From: Nitrosarchaeum sp.
GTDB lineage: Archaea; Thermoproteota; Nitrososphaeria; Nitrososphaerales; Nitrosopumilaceae
DNA: 64,000 nucleotides
Direction: 5' to 3'
NCBI RefSeq assembly: GCF_025699065.1
Contig: NZ_JAILWF010000007.1
Span: forward strand, 51,604 to 115,603
Shown: piece by piece, positions 52,901-61,584 of the stretch
How positions within the stretch are numbered: position 1 is the stretch's first letter
How the letters are laid out: every line of letters begins with the position of its first letter
The notes under the pieces: generated by a model
Database searches by the model: none
What the model was told of the DNA's origin: nothing
The model's input: only the letters and a program-made list of their open reading frames with translations
Program-made: the position numbers and the translations under genes

Positions 52901-53864
52901 GAATCCACCAACCTAAATATGATAAAAGTAAAAGTAATGGAATTACAACCATTACACAAAACAATATCGATGTAACTTTCATTATTAAAATTGCTGATCT
53001 GACATGTTCTCTAGTAAATGAAATACTTCCATCACCTAATGAATAATGATCTAATTTTTCAAATTTTGTTCCCAATGCTCCTGCAATAGCTGCCATTGGA
53101 TAACCAGCATTTGGACTTTCAGTTTTCTTTCCATCACGAATCATTATTTCAAAAGATTTTTTCCAGTTATTTCCTAAAATCATCGCACTAATTACCATGA
53201 TAAATCCAGTAAGTCTTGATGGAATGTAATTCAAAATTGTATCACATTTTGCTCCAAACCACCCAATATTTTTGAAGATATCTGTCTTGTACCCAATCAT
53301 AGAATCAGCGGTATTAACTACCCGATAAGCAAAGGCACCAGGCAAACCAAAAAATGCAAAATAGAAAAGAGGTCCAGTTATACCATCAACCGTATTTTCA
53401 CTAATACTTTCTAGTATGCCTGAATATACGTGATTTTTATCAAGATTCTTAGTATTTCGCTTTACAATCATTGATAAATTATCTCTAGCAGAAGAAATAT
53501 TATCTTGCTCTAGTGCAGTAACAACTGCTATTGCATGTTTTTCCATTCCTTTTATTGCAATAGTTGATTTTAGCAATACGCCACCTACAATTATTGAAAT
53601 AATTATGTAGATGTGATCTATAGAAATTAAGTTGATTCCAATTTCCAAAAAAATAATTAATGAAATTAATATTCCAATAGAAATTAAAATAATGAAAATA
53701 CCACCGAGTTTTTCTAAATTTTCTGATGAATTTTTTGCGTGAGGGGTTAATTTTGCAATTAATGATCCAATCCAAGCAGTAGGGTGAAATTTATTTCTTG
53801 GATCTCCCACTGTGAAATCTAATATGAGTGCAAAAAATACAATAAGAATTGATTCAGTTAGCAA
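52893..53864 (-). CDS. cbiB: adenosylcobinamide-phosphate synthase (CbiB/CobD)
   Basis: Membrane enzyme (323 aa) attaching aminopropanol phosphate (or the amino alcohol) to cobyric acid. Family motifs: DFTVGDPRNKFHPTAWIG at the N-terminus, SENTVDGITGPLFYF, AYRVVNTADSMIGYK, NAGYPMAAIAGAL and LGDGS. Named cobD in the aerobic nomenclature. It overlaps cobQ by 7 nt and cobS by 8 nt. Confidence 0.95.
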   Translation of the reverse strand: MLTESILIVFFALILDFTVGDPRNKFHPTAWIGSLIAKLTPHAKNSSENLEKLGGIFIILISIGILISLIIFLEIGINLISIDHIYIIISIIVGGVLLKSTIAIKGMEKHAIAVVTALEQDNISSARDNLSMIVKRNTKNLDKNHVYSGILESISENTVDGITGPLFYFAFFGLPGAFAYRVVNTADSMIGYKTDIFKNIGWFGAKCDTILNYIPSRLTGFIMVISAMILGNNWKKSFEIMIRDGKKTESPNAGYPMAAIAGALGTKFEKLDHYSLGDGSISFTREHVRSAILIMKVTSILFCVMVVIPLLLLLSYLGWWIHA

Positions 53865-54700
53865 CTGATCATCCTCTCAATTTCAGTAATATTCAAATTT
53901 GATTTTGTTAATTTACTAAGTTTATCAATTTCATTTTCTATTTTAACAAGATTTTTCTTATTCCAAGTCATATTCTTGGCATTAACATTCAAAGAATCTT
54001 CCTCAGGTAAATCTAAGTTAATCATAGGTATAGTCCCTATTACAGGACAATTTGTCATTTCTTTAATTTTTTTGAAACCTGGTTTTAGTATATTGATATC
54101 ACCTCGAAATTTATTAAATACAAAACCTTTGACTAACTTTTGATATTTTTTCTCTAAAAGAGCCATAGTGCCTACAATACTAGCAAATGAACCACCTCTA
54201 TCAATATCTGAAATCAATAATACTGAAGAATTTGATATTTCTGCCATTTTCATATTTGCAATATCAAATTTTTGTAAATTAACTTCAGCAGGAGAACCAG
54301 CTCCTTCCAAAATAATCAAATCATAATTTTTTTGAAGATGTTTTAATGATTTGGTAGCAATCATTAGTCCTTTAGTTGTTACAAATTTTTTATAATATTC
54401 TGAAGCATGCATTTTTTTAAACCGTTTTCCATTGAGGTATACATCACTATAGTAATTTCCTAGAGGTTTCAACAAAATTGGGTTTAGATCAGGTGTAATC
54501 TCACATCTAGCTGCTATTGCTTGGATTGCTTGAGCTCGAGATATTTCAAAATTATTTGTTTTATATGCGTAATTGGACATATTTTGAGACTTGAATGGGG
54601 CTACTGAAAATCCCTTATCTGAAAAAATTCTACATAGAGATGTAACAAGTGTAGTTTTTCCAGAACCAGATGATGTACCTTGTATCATTAATGTTTTCAT
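53858..54700 (-). CDS. cobQ: cobyric acid synthase CobQ, lacking the glutaminase domain
   Basis: The ATP-dependent amidoligase domain is intact: P-loop IQGTSSGSGKTTL, VAPFKSQNMSNYA, EISRAQAIQA, LNPILLKPLG, LEGAGSPAEVNL and ISDIDRGGSFASI. The chain stops at 280 aa after PEEDSL plus about 45 residues, whereas CobQ is normally about 480-500 aa with a C-terminal class I glutamine amidotransferase domain. The stop overlaps the cbiB start by 7 nt, leaving no room for a lost domain or a frameshifted remnant. Four side-chain amidations must then use free ammonia or a separate glutaminase. Confidence 0.9.
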   Translation of the reverse strand: MKTLMIQGTSSGSGKTTLVTSLCRIFSDKGFSVAPFKSQNMSNYAYKTNNFEISRAQAIQAIAARCEITPDLNPILLKPLGNYYSDVYLNGKRFKKMHASEYYKKFVTTKGLMIATKSLKHLQKNYDLIILEGAGSPAEVNLQKFDIANMKMAEISNSSVLLISDIDRGGSFASIVGTMALLEKKYQKLVKGFVFNKFRGDINILKPGFKKIKEMTNCPVIGTIPMINLDLPEEDSLNVNAKNMTWNKKNLVKIENEIDKLSKLTKSNLNITEIERMISC

Positions 54701-55770
54701 AATCTCTCCAAAGCATTGATTAATTTTTGATTTTCTTGTCTTGTCTTTACAGCAATTCGGATGTAATTATTATTTAATCCCCGAATTGTTCTACAATCAC
54801 GAACTAAAATTTTTTTTTCAAGTAGTTTTTTTTGTAACGTATTTGACTTTATTTTTGTTTTTATTAAAATAAAATTTGTAGAGGTATCAATACATTGAAA
54901 ATTTTTTAGTTTAGAAATACTATTTATGAGATACAAAGATTCTTTTTTGATTAGTTTTTTAACTTTATTTAAATAAGAAATATCCGAAAGAGCGGCAGAT
55001 GCTGCTTGTTGTGCTAATCCAGAAATATTCCAAGGAATGTTGATTTTATTTAAAACCAAAGCCATTTGTTTAGAACCTATTCCATAACCAATTCGTATTC
55101 CAGCTAATGCAAATGATTTTGTCAAAGATCTTAAAATAAACAAATTGTTATATTTTCTAATGAGATGAATTACGGATTCATCACAATCTGGGACTAATTC
55201 AATAAAACATTCATCTACAAAAACTAAAGTTTTCTGTTTATTTGCTAATATGATTATTTTTTGTAATATTTTTTTTGATAGTAGATTCCCAGTTGGATTG
55301 TTTGGATTACAAATAAAGATACATCCATTATTTGGAATTTTAGAAATAAATTTGTCAATATTTTTTCCTAGATCCATTGTTTTAAAAAACGTAATTTTTG
55401 CCCCACATAGTTTTGCTGCAGATTCATATTCACCAAATGTTGGAATTGGAATCAAAACAGGTGTTTGATTAGATATAAAAGCTCTACAGAAATTATAAAT
55501 GATTTCTGTAGCACCATTTCCTACAACAATTTGTGATGATGGTATTTTGATATAACGTTCTAGATTTTTTCTAAGTTGATTAGAATTGGAGTCAGGATAG
55601 ATTTGTATTGAATCAATATGATTTTTTATTGTTTTACGAACAATAGAAGGAATTCCAAGGGGGCTGATATTTGAGCTAAAATCCACAATATCAGAATTAG
55701 GATTATTTATTGAAAATGGGCCACCATGTTGAATTCGTTTATGTTCAGAGATGTAGGGATTAAGCCTCAT
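54697..55770 (-). CDS. cobD: threonine-phosphate decarboxylase-like PLP enzyme (CobD/CobC)
   Basis: A 357-aa HisC-related aminotransferase-fold enzyme. The N-terminal RIQHGGPFS (HGG motif) separates CobD-type decarboxylases from HisC. Other motifs: DFSSNISPLG, VGNGATEIIY, CNPNNPTGNLL, FVDECFIELV and PLP lysine in SLTKSFALAGIRIGYG. It would make aminopropanol phosphate for CbiB. It is first in the cobalamin operon and overlaps cobQ by 4 nt. Confidence 0.88.
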   Translation of the reverse strand: MRLNPYISEHKRIQHGGPFSINNPNSDIVDFSSNISPLGIPSIVRKTIKNHIDSIQIYPDSNSNQLRKNLERYIKIPSSQIVVGNGATEIIYNFCRAFISNQTPVLIPIPTFGEYESAAKLCGAKITFFKTMDLGKNIDKFISKIPNNGCIFICNPNNPTGNLLSKKILQKIIILANKQKTLVFVDECFIELVPDCDESVIHLIRKYNNLFILRSLTKSFALAGIRIGYGIGSKQMALVLNKINIPWNISGLAQQAASAALSDISYLNKVKKLIKKESLYLINSISKLKNFQCIDTSTNFILIKTKIKSNTLQKKLLEKKILVRDCRTIRGLNNNYIRIAVKTRQENQKLINALERL

Positions 55771-55854
55771 ATTTTGAAATATTCTGTGCTAATATAGTAT
55801 GTTTTGGTTAAATTCAGAAAACGATTATTAATTGTATGAATAGATTTTTAGATC

Positions 55855-56937
55855 ATGGATAAGAAAAGAGTTGCAATTGTAGGAGTTACAGGATCAGTAG
55901 GTCAAGAATTTGTATTATCATTAAATAATCATCCTTGGTTTCAAGTTACACAAATAGCAGCATCTGAGCGATCTGCTGGAAAAAAATATCTTGAAGCAAT
56001 TAGAGATCCCAATAGTGGAATAATTTCATGGGAAGTAGACGGACAAATTCCTGAATACATAAAAGAAATGACTGTGAAAAATATTAGCGAGTTAGATTTA
56101 ACTCAATTAGACTTGGTATTTTCAGCAGTTGAATCAAAGGCAGCTAGAGATATTGAAACTCAGATAGCAGCAGAATTACCAGTTATTTCAACTAGTTCAG
56201 CTTATCGTTATGAAGAGGATGTACCAATTCTAATTCCTGGAATTAATGATGAACAATCAGAATTATTAGAAATACAAAAAAAGAATAGAAATTGGAAGGG
56301 TTGGGTTGCACCTCTCCCAAATTGTACCACTACAGGTTTAGCAATTACTTTAAAACCACTTTATGAAAAATATGGTGCAAAAAAAGTGATGATGACCTCA
56401 ATGCAAGCAATATCTGGTGCAGGTCGTGCTCCGGGTGTATCTGCAATGAACATCACAGATAACATTATACCATTCATTGCAAAAGAAGAAGAAAAAGTAA
56501 GAATTGAAACTAGAAAAATCCTAGGTAAATTGATAAACGGAAAAATTCAAGATGCTAACATTAAAGTCAGTTGTACGTGTACTAGAGTTCCAGTAATTGA
56601 TGGTCATACAGAATCAGTGTTTGTGGAAACTGAAAAGGAGATTAACTCACAAAGTGCCAAACAAGTTTACGATGATGCTAATAATGAGAGTACTGTAGTA
56701 GGACTTCCTTCATCTCCTGAAAAGTATTATGCATTTCATGAAGATCCAACACGACCTCAACCAAGAATGGAACGCAGTGTGGGTGATGGTATGACTACAA
56801 CAATTGGAAGAGTTGAAAAAGAAGAATTATTTGATCATGGGTTAAAGTATGTATTATTCTCACATAATAAAAAAATGGGTTCCGCAAAAGGAGCTGTTTT
56901 ATTAGCAGAGATGCTTTACAAAAAAGGTAAAATTTAG
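55855..56937 (+). CDS. asd: aspartate-semialdehyde dehydrogenase
   Basis: NADPH-dependent reduction of aspartyl phosphate for threonine, methionine and lysine; 360 aa. Nucleotide loop GVTGSVGQEF at the N-terminus, catalytic Cys in PLPNCTTTG, QAISGAGRAPG, CTCTRVPVIDGHTESVF with the catalytic His. The archaeal/fungal-type ASD group also gave rise to malonyl-CoA reductases of the 3-hydroxypropionate/4-hydroxybutyrate cycle, so a second activity cannot be excluded. It precedes an Lrp-type regulator on the same strand. Confidence 0.92.
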   Translation: MDKKRVAIVGVTGSVGQEFVLSLNNHPWFQVTQIAASERSAGKKYLEAIRDPNSGIISWEVDGQIPEYIKEMTVKNISELDLTQLDLVFSAVESKAARDIETQIAAELPVISTSSAYRYEEDVPILIPGINDEQSELLEIQKKNRNWKGWVAPLPNCTTTGLAITLKPLYEKYGAKKVMMTSMQAISGAGRAPGVSAMNITDNIIPFIAKEEEKVRIETRKILGKLINGKIQDANIKVSCTCTRVPVIDGHTESVFVETEKEINSQSAKQVYDDANNESTVVGLPSSPEKYYAFHEDPTRPQPRMERSVGDGMTTTIGRVEKEELFDHGLKYVLFSHNKKMGSAKGAVLLAEMLYKKGKI

Positions 56938-57008
56938 AGTATTTTTTGAAATTTTTACAATAATAACTTTATAAGAACCAGAAATCTAGATCGTTTCGAG
57001 AGTTTTAA

Positions 57009-57476
57009 ATGGTAAAAGTTGATGATTTAGATTTGCAAATTTTATCCGAGTTGTCTAATGATGCTTCAATTTCAATTCCAAGATTATCAAAAAAAATCAA
57101 TGTTAATTCATCGGTAGTATACTCTAGAATTAAACGGTTGATAAAACGTAAATTAATTGAGCGTTTCACAATTGTCGTAAATGACACAGAACTTGGCTAT
57201 AATGTGAAGGCATTAACTGGGATAAATATGGATACCAAAAAACGAGATCACATAATTGAAGAATTGTTTAAAATAGAAGGAGTTAGAGAAGTTGCCGAAG
57301 TTACAGGAAGATTTGATATTCTGGTAACTATGTATGCAAAATCATTAGATCAAATGCATAAGATGGTATCAGAAAAAATTGGACGTATTGAAGGAATACA
57401 GTCATCAGAATCATTTATAGAAATGAAGTCACGTTCAAAAGCAATGCCATATAAGTCATCAAAGGATAGCGACTAA
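57009..57476 (+). CDS. Lrp/AsnC-family transcriptional regulator
   Basis: A 155-aa regulator. The N-terminal winged helix-turn-helix (DDLDLQILSELSNDASISIPRLSKKINVNSSVVYSRIKRL) is followed by a RAM/ACT-like ligand domain (GINMDTKKRDHIIEELFKIEGVREVAEVTGRFDILV). Members usually respond to amino acids. A TATA box CTTTATAAG (about 56965-56974) precedes the ATG by about 40 nt, giving a short 5' UTR of about 12 nt. It neighbours asd, and the haem o synthase starts 2 nt after its stop. Confidence 0.93.
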   Translation: MVKVDDLDLQILSELSNDASISIPRLSKKINVNSSVVYSRIKRLIKRKLIERFTIVVNDTELGYNVKALTGINMDTKKRDHIIEELFKIEGVREVAEVTGRFDILVTMYAKSLDQMHKMVSEKIGRIEGIQSSESFIEMKSRSKAMPYKSSKDSD

Positions 57477-57478
57477 CA

Positions 57479-58408
57479 TTGCAAAAGCAAAAATCTGAAT
57501 CTCGTGTTGCAGTATATTATGAATTAACTAAACCAAAAATTTGGTATCTGTTAGTTTTTACAGCATTTGGAGCTACTTTAACAGCATCCAATATTTACGG
57601 AATTGAAATTTCTTTACCTACATGGGCATTGATGTTATTTTCTGTTGCTGCTGGATCTGCTGCAGCCAATACGCTAACTAACTATCATGATAGGGATATA
57701 GATGCAATTATGGAGAGAACAAAAAATAGACCTCTTCCTTCAAAAAGAATTCATCCAGCAGAGAAAGCAAGAAATTTTGGACTTGCATTAGCTGGAATCT
57801 CGCTTGTATTAGCATTCGGAATTTCATTTACAACAACTCTAGAACAAGGAATTTGGGCAACAGCCTTTATTGCATTTGGTTTGTTAAACAATATTCTTGT
57901 GTATTCATACATGTTAAAACGAAACTCTAGAACAAATATTATTTTAGGAGGTTTATGCGGTGGCTCTCCACCAATGATTGGTTGGGTAGCAGTAACTATG
58001 ACAGATTTATGGACAATGGGGTTAGCAATGGCAGGCCTTGTATTTATTTGGATTCCAATGCATATTTGGGCTTTGACTTTACATTTCAAAGAAGATTACA
58101 ATAAAGTTAATGTTCCAATGTTGACTGCTGTACAATCTGAAAAAACATCAGCGAGAGCAATAGCAGGATCAACTTTTGTTATGGTACTTTTTTCAATTGC
58201 ACCATTCTTTTTAACAACAGAAAATGGAGAACCAATGGTAGGTCCAGTTTATCTTTGGACTGCCATAGCTTCAGGCGCTTTAATGATAATATTATCAGCA
58301 TGGGTAATTGCAAAACCAATGGAAAAAGCATCATGGACTTTGTTTAAGTTTTCTAGTCCATATCTGGCAGTTTTGTTTATTGCACTAATGGTAGATTCAG
58401 CATTATAA
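57479..58408 (+). CDS. ctaB: haem o synthase (protoheme IX farnesyltransferase)
   Basis: Polytopic membrane prenyltransferase (309 aa, about nine helices) that farnesylates haem b for terminal oxidase haems. The signature NYHDRDIDAIMERTKNRPLP holds the Mg-diphosphate Asp residues; a second acidic region is at HFKEDYNKVNVPML. The start is TTG 57479. It is co-transcribed with the Lrp-type regulator. A haem-copper oxidase using this haem must lie elsewhere. Confidence 0.94.
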   Translation: MQKQKSESRVAVYYELTKPKIWYLLVFTAFGATLTASNIYGIEISLPTWALMLFSVAAGSAAANTLTNYHDRDIDAIMERTKNRPLPSKRIHPAEKARNFGLALAGISLVLAFGISFTTTLEQGIWATAFIAFGLLNNILVYSYMLKRNSRTNIILGGLCGGSPPMIGWVAVTMTDLWTMGLAMAGLVFIWIPMHIWALTLHFKEDYNKVNVPMLTAVQSEKTSARAIAGSTFVMVLFSIAPFFLTTENGEPMVGPVYLWTAIASGALMIILSAWVIAKPMEKASWTLFKFSSPYLAVLFIALMVDSAL

Positions 58409-58612
58409 AATACTGTTATTGATATCTAAACTATTTAGCTCTTTTGTAATTTCAGAATGAGATTCAACAAGTAATTCAATTTCATGTTGTAATTTAGATG
58501 AATTCCAGTTAGATTTAATCAACGTAGTTAATTTTGTAACAATACTCCATTGAAGATTATTTTGTTGATCAATTAACTCAAGAAATCTTTTCCCTTTCTC
58601 ATCTTCGGACAT
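58403..58612 (-). CDS. small helical protein of unknown function (69 aa)
   Basis: A hydrophilic, predicted all-helical protein with heptad-like Leu/Ile pattern (FLELIDQQNNLQWSIVTKLTTLIKSNW). No Cys, no signal peptide. Its stop overlaps the end of ctaB by 6 nt (convergent). I do not recognise the family; coding is supported by its ATG and amino-acid composition only. Confidence 0.6.
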   Translation of the reverse strand: MSEDEKGKRFLELIDQQNNLQWSIVTKLTTLIKSNWNSSKLQHEIELLVESHSEITKELNSLDINNSIL

Positions 58613-58758
58613 AATTTTTTGATATCATACAATCATAAAAAGTTAACATGAATATCTTGATATTAAATGAACACAATTCATTTTTTAAAAATAAATTTAC
58701 AATTATGCTTCAATGATAATTATATAATTTTATTAGTGAATATGAGCAATGGAGGATA

Positions 58759-58929
58759 TTGAAATGCAGCATAACAGAATGTAAGAGTAAAGCTGAACAA
58801 TCAATCAGAATAGGATTAAGAGAAACCAGAAACTTGTGTAAATATCACTATAATTTATTCAAAAATAGGGACGAAAAACACTCACCAAACTTTAGCAAGG
58901 CATCAGAATTTAAAGAAAAAACAAACTAG
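58759..58929 (+). CDS. 56-aa putative zinc-finger protein
   Basis: A short open frame in the 380-bp gap between 58612 and 58992. The start is TTG 58759 with GGAGG at 58751-58755 just before it and a TATA-like TATATAATTTTAT (58721-58733) about 30 nt upstream. The protein begins MKCSITECKSKAEQSIRIGL and has C3, C8, C27 and H30 (C-x4-C-x18-C-x2-H), a layout common in small zinc-binding proteins, then a basic tail. The first spacing of three nt between GGAGG and TTG is short. No other feature is seen in the rest of the gap. Confidence 0.6.
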   Translation: MKCSITECKSKAEQSIRIGLRETRNLCKYHYNLFKNRDEKHSPNFSKASEFKEKTN

Positions 58930-58991
58930 GTATAATTTCCACGTTATAAAATAATTGAAAACTTTAACATCTACTATTTTTAATATATTTT

Positions 58992-59465
58992 ATGGCTACA
59001 AACAAAAAAACTAAATCAAAAAATAAACCAGTAAAAAAAGCAACTTCTAAACCAATTAAACAAACAAAAACTAAATCAAATAAACCAGAATTTGAAAAAG
59101 CCTGGAAAGAATACAATTCAGCATTAAGTGTATGGAAAGAATCACTTGCCCAATGGCAAAAAGCTACAAACGATACATTGATGACATATCATGATGCCTG
59201 CCAAAGAGCATTAGAGTCAGATACAGAATTATTAAAAAAAGTTAGTTCTAGTTGGGAAAATACTTGGCAAGAAATTGGTCCAGAATACATTAAGCAACAA
59301 ACCAAAATGATTGAAAATATTTTTAAAGAAACAAATATTGAGTCAATTAAAAAATTCAATGAGCAATGGGAAAAATTTCTAAAAACATCTGGAGATGACT
59401 CAATTAAAGCGTATCAAGAAGCCATAAAACAATTCAATCAAGCTTGGCAAAATACCCATACATAA
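58992..59465 (+). CDS. Trp-periodic helical protein with Lys-rich N-terminus (phasin-like)
   Basis: A 157-aa protein. Residues 1-30 are Lys/Ser/Thr/Pro-rich and disordered. The rest is helical and amphipathic with tryptophans at 38, 48, 55, 88, 92, 126 and 152. The last part contains a unit (SIKKFNEQWEKFLKTSG) clearly related to the 19-residue repeat of the protein at 61128-61541, so the two are paralogues. The style resembles phasins and other granule- or membrane-surface helical proteins, but this is inference. Confidence 0.75.
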   Translation: MATNKKTKSKNKPVKKATSKPIKQTKTKSNKPEFEKAWKEYNSALSVWKESLAQWQKATNDTLMTYHDACQRALESDTELLKKVSSSWENTWQEIGPEYIKQQTKMIENIFKETNIESIKKFNEQWEKFLKTSGDDSIKAYQEAIKQFNQAWQNTHT

Positions 59466-59502
59466 TTTTAAAATTTTTTAATTCAAATTAATTATTTTTT
59501 TA

Positions 59503-59877
59503 TTATTTCATTAATGTAATTTCATTTGAAAAATAAATGATATCTAGCACATCATTTAGATTAAATGGTTTTACAAGAAATGCAAGTACTCCTAGCTTAG
59601 TGCATTCATTAAAAATATCCTGATCATCATTTCCAGTAATTACAATAATTTTTGAAGAATGATCTTGAGATCGAATTTTTTTTAGAACACTTAACCCATC
59701 AAGGTTAGGCATTACTAGATCTAAGAAAATAAGTTCAGGTTTACTAGAATAATATTTTTCAATTGCTTCAATACCATCGCTGGCTTCAGATACAACAGTG
59801 TGATTATGAGCTAAAAGAAAATCTTTAAGAAGTGAACGTGATTCCTCAGAATCATCAACTATCATGACTCTAGTCAT
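59503..59877 (-). CDS. stand-alone CheY-like response regulator receiver
   Basis: A 124-aa single receiver domain. Acidic pair in MIVDDSEES, phospho-acceptor Asp in ELIFLDLVMPNLDG, Thr/Ser-type switch ITGNDD and Lys in FLVKPFNL are all present. There is no output domain. The partner histidine kinase is not in the window. Its neighbours are the Trp-periodic protein and two unknown genes. Confidence 0.93.
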   Translation of the reverse strand: MTRVMIVDDSEESRSLLKDFLLAHNHTVVSEASDGIEAIEKYYSSKPELIFLDLVMPNLDGLSVLKKIRSQDHSSKIIVITGNDDQDIFNECTKLGVLAFLVKPFNLNDVLDIIYFSNEITLMK

Positions 59878-59991
59878 ACATTATAGATAGTATTGATGAA
59901 TTTAGGGGCATGAGTGTATGAGATAATGACTTACACATATGATAGCCACAAAAAATAGGATTATAATTGGTCTAATTGAATTTGAGTGTAA

Positions 59992-60369
59992 ATGGAGATT
60001 TCAATAGAACCTTGGAAAAAATTGGTAATTCATGAGGTTATTGAATATAAATTTGATGACTGGGTAAAGCAAATAGCATTTAGTACCAGATCATCAGGAG
60101 GAGCAATACCAACAATGCAGTGGACAAATGGAATTGTTTTTTCTCCTGCTAATTTTCCAACAACAAATGTTACAGTTGAAGAACAATTAAAGGGAATACT
60201 TCATTGGTCATCAGTATCTTTTGCAATTAAAGAAAAATTTGAAAAACAGATAGTGATTGAAAACGCAACAATTAATCTTGTTGATGTTAGTGTAAATGAA
60301 ATCTTTAAAGAACTTGCGCTAAATCTTAAAAAACAATCAAAATTTGCAGTTAATTCCGGCAAGATATAA
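59992..60369 (+). CDS. hypothetical protein (125 aa)
   Basis: I do not recognise this protein. It is soluble, of mixed alpha/beta prediction, without Cys; a Gly/Pro-rich middle (SSGGAIPTMQWTNGIVFSPANFP) may form a loop. Its stop and the next ATG share one base (TAATG at 60367-60371), so it is translationally coupled to the 226-aa gene and the two products probably act together. The upstream gene for the receiver domain is divergent. Confidence 0.65.
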   Translation: MEISIEPWKKLVIHEVIEYKFDDWVKQIAFSTRSSGGAIPTMQWTNGIVFSPANFPTTNVTVEEQLKGILHWSSVSFAIKEKFEKQIVIENATINLVDVSVNEIFKELALNLKKQSKFAVNSGKI

Positions 60370-61049
60370 TGGATATAGAAAAAGAAATCAAAGAGTTAGA
60401 ATCCGTTCTAAAAAAGATTAAACAATTTGAACCAGATCCATACTATGTAAATTATTATTTTAATTCATATCTTTTTTCAGTAAATAATACATATCATGGA
60501 ATTTTTGAAGAGGCAAATAGAGATTTTGGATTATTCATTAATGAGTATACTAAAGATGCATTTTTAGAAAAAGCAAATAAAAAAAATGATCAAAAAGCAC
60601 TTAGTTTTGGCATATGGTTTGAAAAAAAGTATGATGAATATCATCAAAGTGGTTATCCAAATTTTATTAAAAAATGCTGCAAGTTTCAAAATGACGGTAA
60701 AAGACTTCCGAAAGTCAAGATAATGATTAGTGCAAAGGAAAGATACATCAATGATCCTAATCAGGAAATTATATGTAATATGAAAGATGGAAAAATAGGA
60801 TCAAAGGAGGAACTGCAGATAGAAATTAGAAGGCAATTACCAATATTTTTAGAAATAATTAATTACAAAAGAAATAATTTCAAAGAATCAATTATAAATA
60901 AAAATCAAGTTTATGTTTCAACATTTTTAGATATTGATGGAAATGAAAATGTAGATATTTTAGATGCATCTAAAATTTACATTTCTGTTTTGAAAAAGAT
61001 TGTATTTGAGGCTAGAGAGAAAATTAAAGAATTAGCTAGATGGGCATAA
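60369..61049 (+). CDS. hypothetical protein with one EF-hand/dockerin-like loop (226 aa)
   Basis: A mostly helical soluble protein, coupled to the gene before it. Helical N-terminal region (1-100, Tyr/Phe rich), a CC pair (KKCCKF, 103-104), and a loop DIDGNENVDILD at 188-199 that fits the calcium-binding EF-hand/dockerin spacing (D1, D3, N5, N7, D9, D12), followed by a helix. No signal peptide is seen, so it would be cytoplasmic. Function unknown. Confidence 0.65.
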   Translation: MDIEKEIKELESVLKKIKQFEPDPYYVNYYFNSYLFSVNNTYHGIFEEANRDFGLFINEYTKDAFLEKANKKNDQKALSFGIWFEKKYDEYHQSGYPNFIKKCCKFQNDGKRLPKVKIMISAKERYINDPNQEIICNMKDGKIGSKEELQIEIRRQLPIFLEIINYKRNNFKESIINKNQVYVSTFLDIDGNENVDILDASKIYISVLKKIVFEAREKIKELARWA

Positions 61050-61127
61050 TTATTAAAGTCGCAGCGATAAAAATTTGTTAGATATTTTTCTGATAAATAA
61101 AATAGGATTAACTCTTAATTCAAAGGA

Positions 61128-61541
61128 TTATTTGTATTTGGGCCACATAGTATTCCAAGTTTCTGCAAATTTTTTCATCATCTCGCCATAAGCTTTCATA
61201 CTTTCCATCCCAGACGAATTTAGAGTTTGTTGCCAATTTTCTGCAACTTGTTTGAATGTAGATGCATTAGCTTCATTGAGTGATTTTTGCCAAGCTTCTC
61301 CAAATTCTTTGAAAGATTTTATTCCAGCTTCATTAAGTGATTTTTGCCAATTTTCACCAAATGCCTTCATAGTATCTACACTAGATTCTTTGGCTGCTTT
61401 TTCCCAAACCTCATTAAATTTGGCTTGCATTTCATTTGTTGCTTTTTGTATTTGTTCAAATACGGTTTTCCAATTTTCAAGAGATTTTGAATATTCTTGC
61501 CAAAGAGAATCCCAATGATTTGATTTTTCTTCAGAGGTCAT
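61128..61541 (-). CDS. Trp-periodic 19-residue helical repeat protein (phasin-like)
   Basis: A 137-aa helical protein with tryptophans at 46, 65, 84 and 103, exactly 19 residues apart. Units run SVDTMKAFGENWQKSLNEAG, IKSFKEFGEAWQKSLNEAN, ASTFKQVAENWQQTLNSSG and MESMKAYGEMMKKFAETWN. The N-terminal portion (WDSLWQEYSKSLENWKTVFEQIQKATN) matches the corresponding part of the protein at 58992. It suggests a long regular amphipathic helix binding a granule, membrane or polymer surface; no biochemical role can be assigned. Confidence 0.8.
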   Translation of the reverse strand: MTSEEKSNHWDSLWQEYSKSLENWKTVFEQIQKATNEMQAKFNEVWEKAAKESSVDTMKAFGENWQKSLNEAGIKSFKEFGEAWQKSLNEANASTFKQVAENWQQTLNSSGMESMKAYGEMMKKFAETWNTMWPKYK

Positions 61542-61584
61542 AAACTATATTTGTCTTTGAGACACTTAAACTGTTCCCTAAAAA

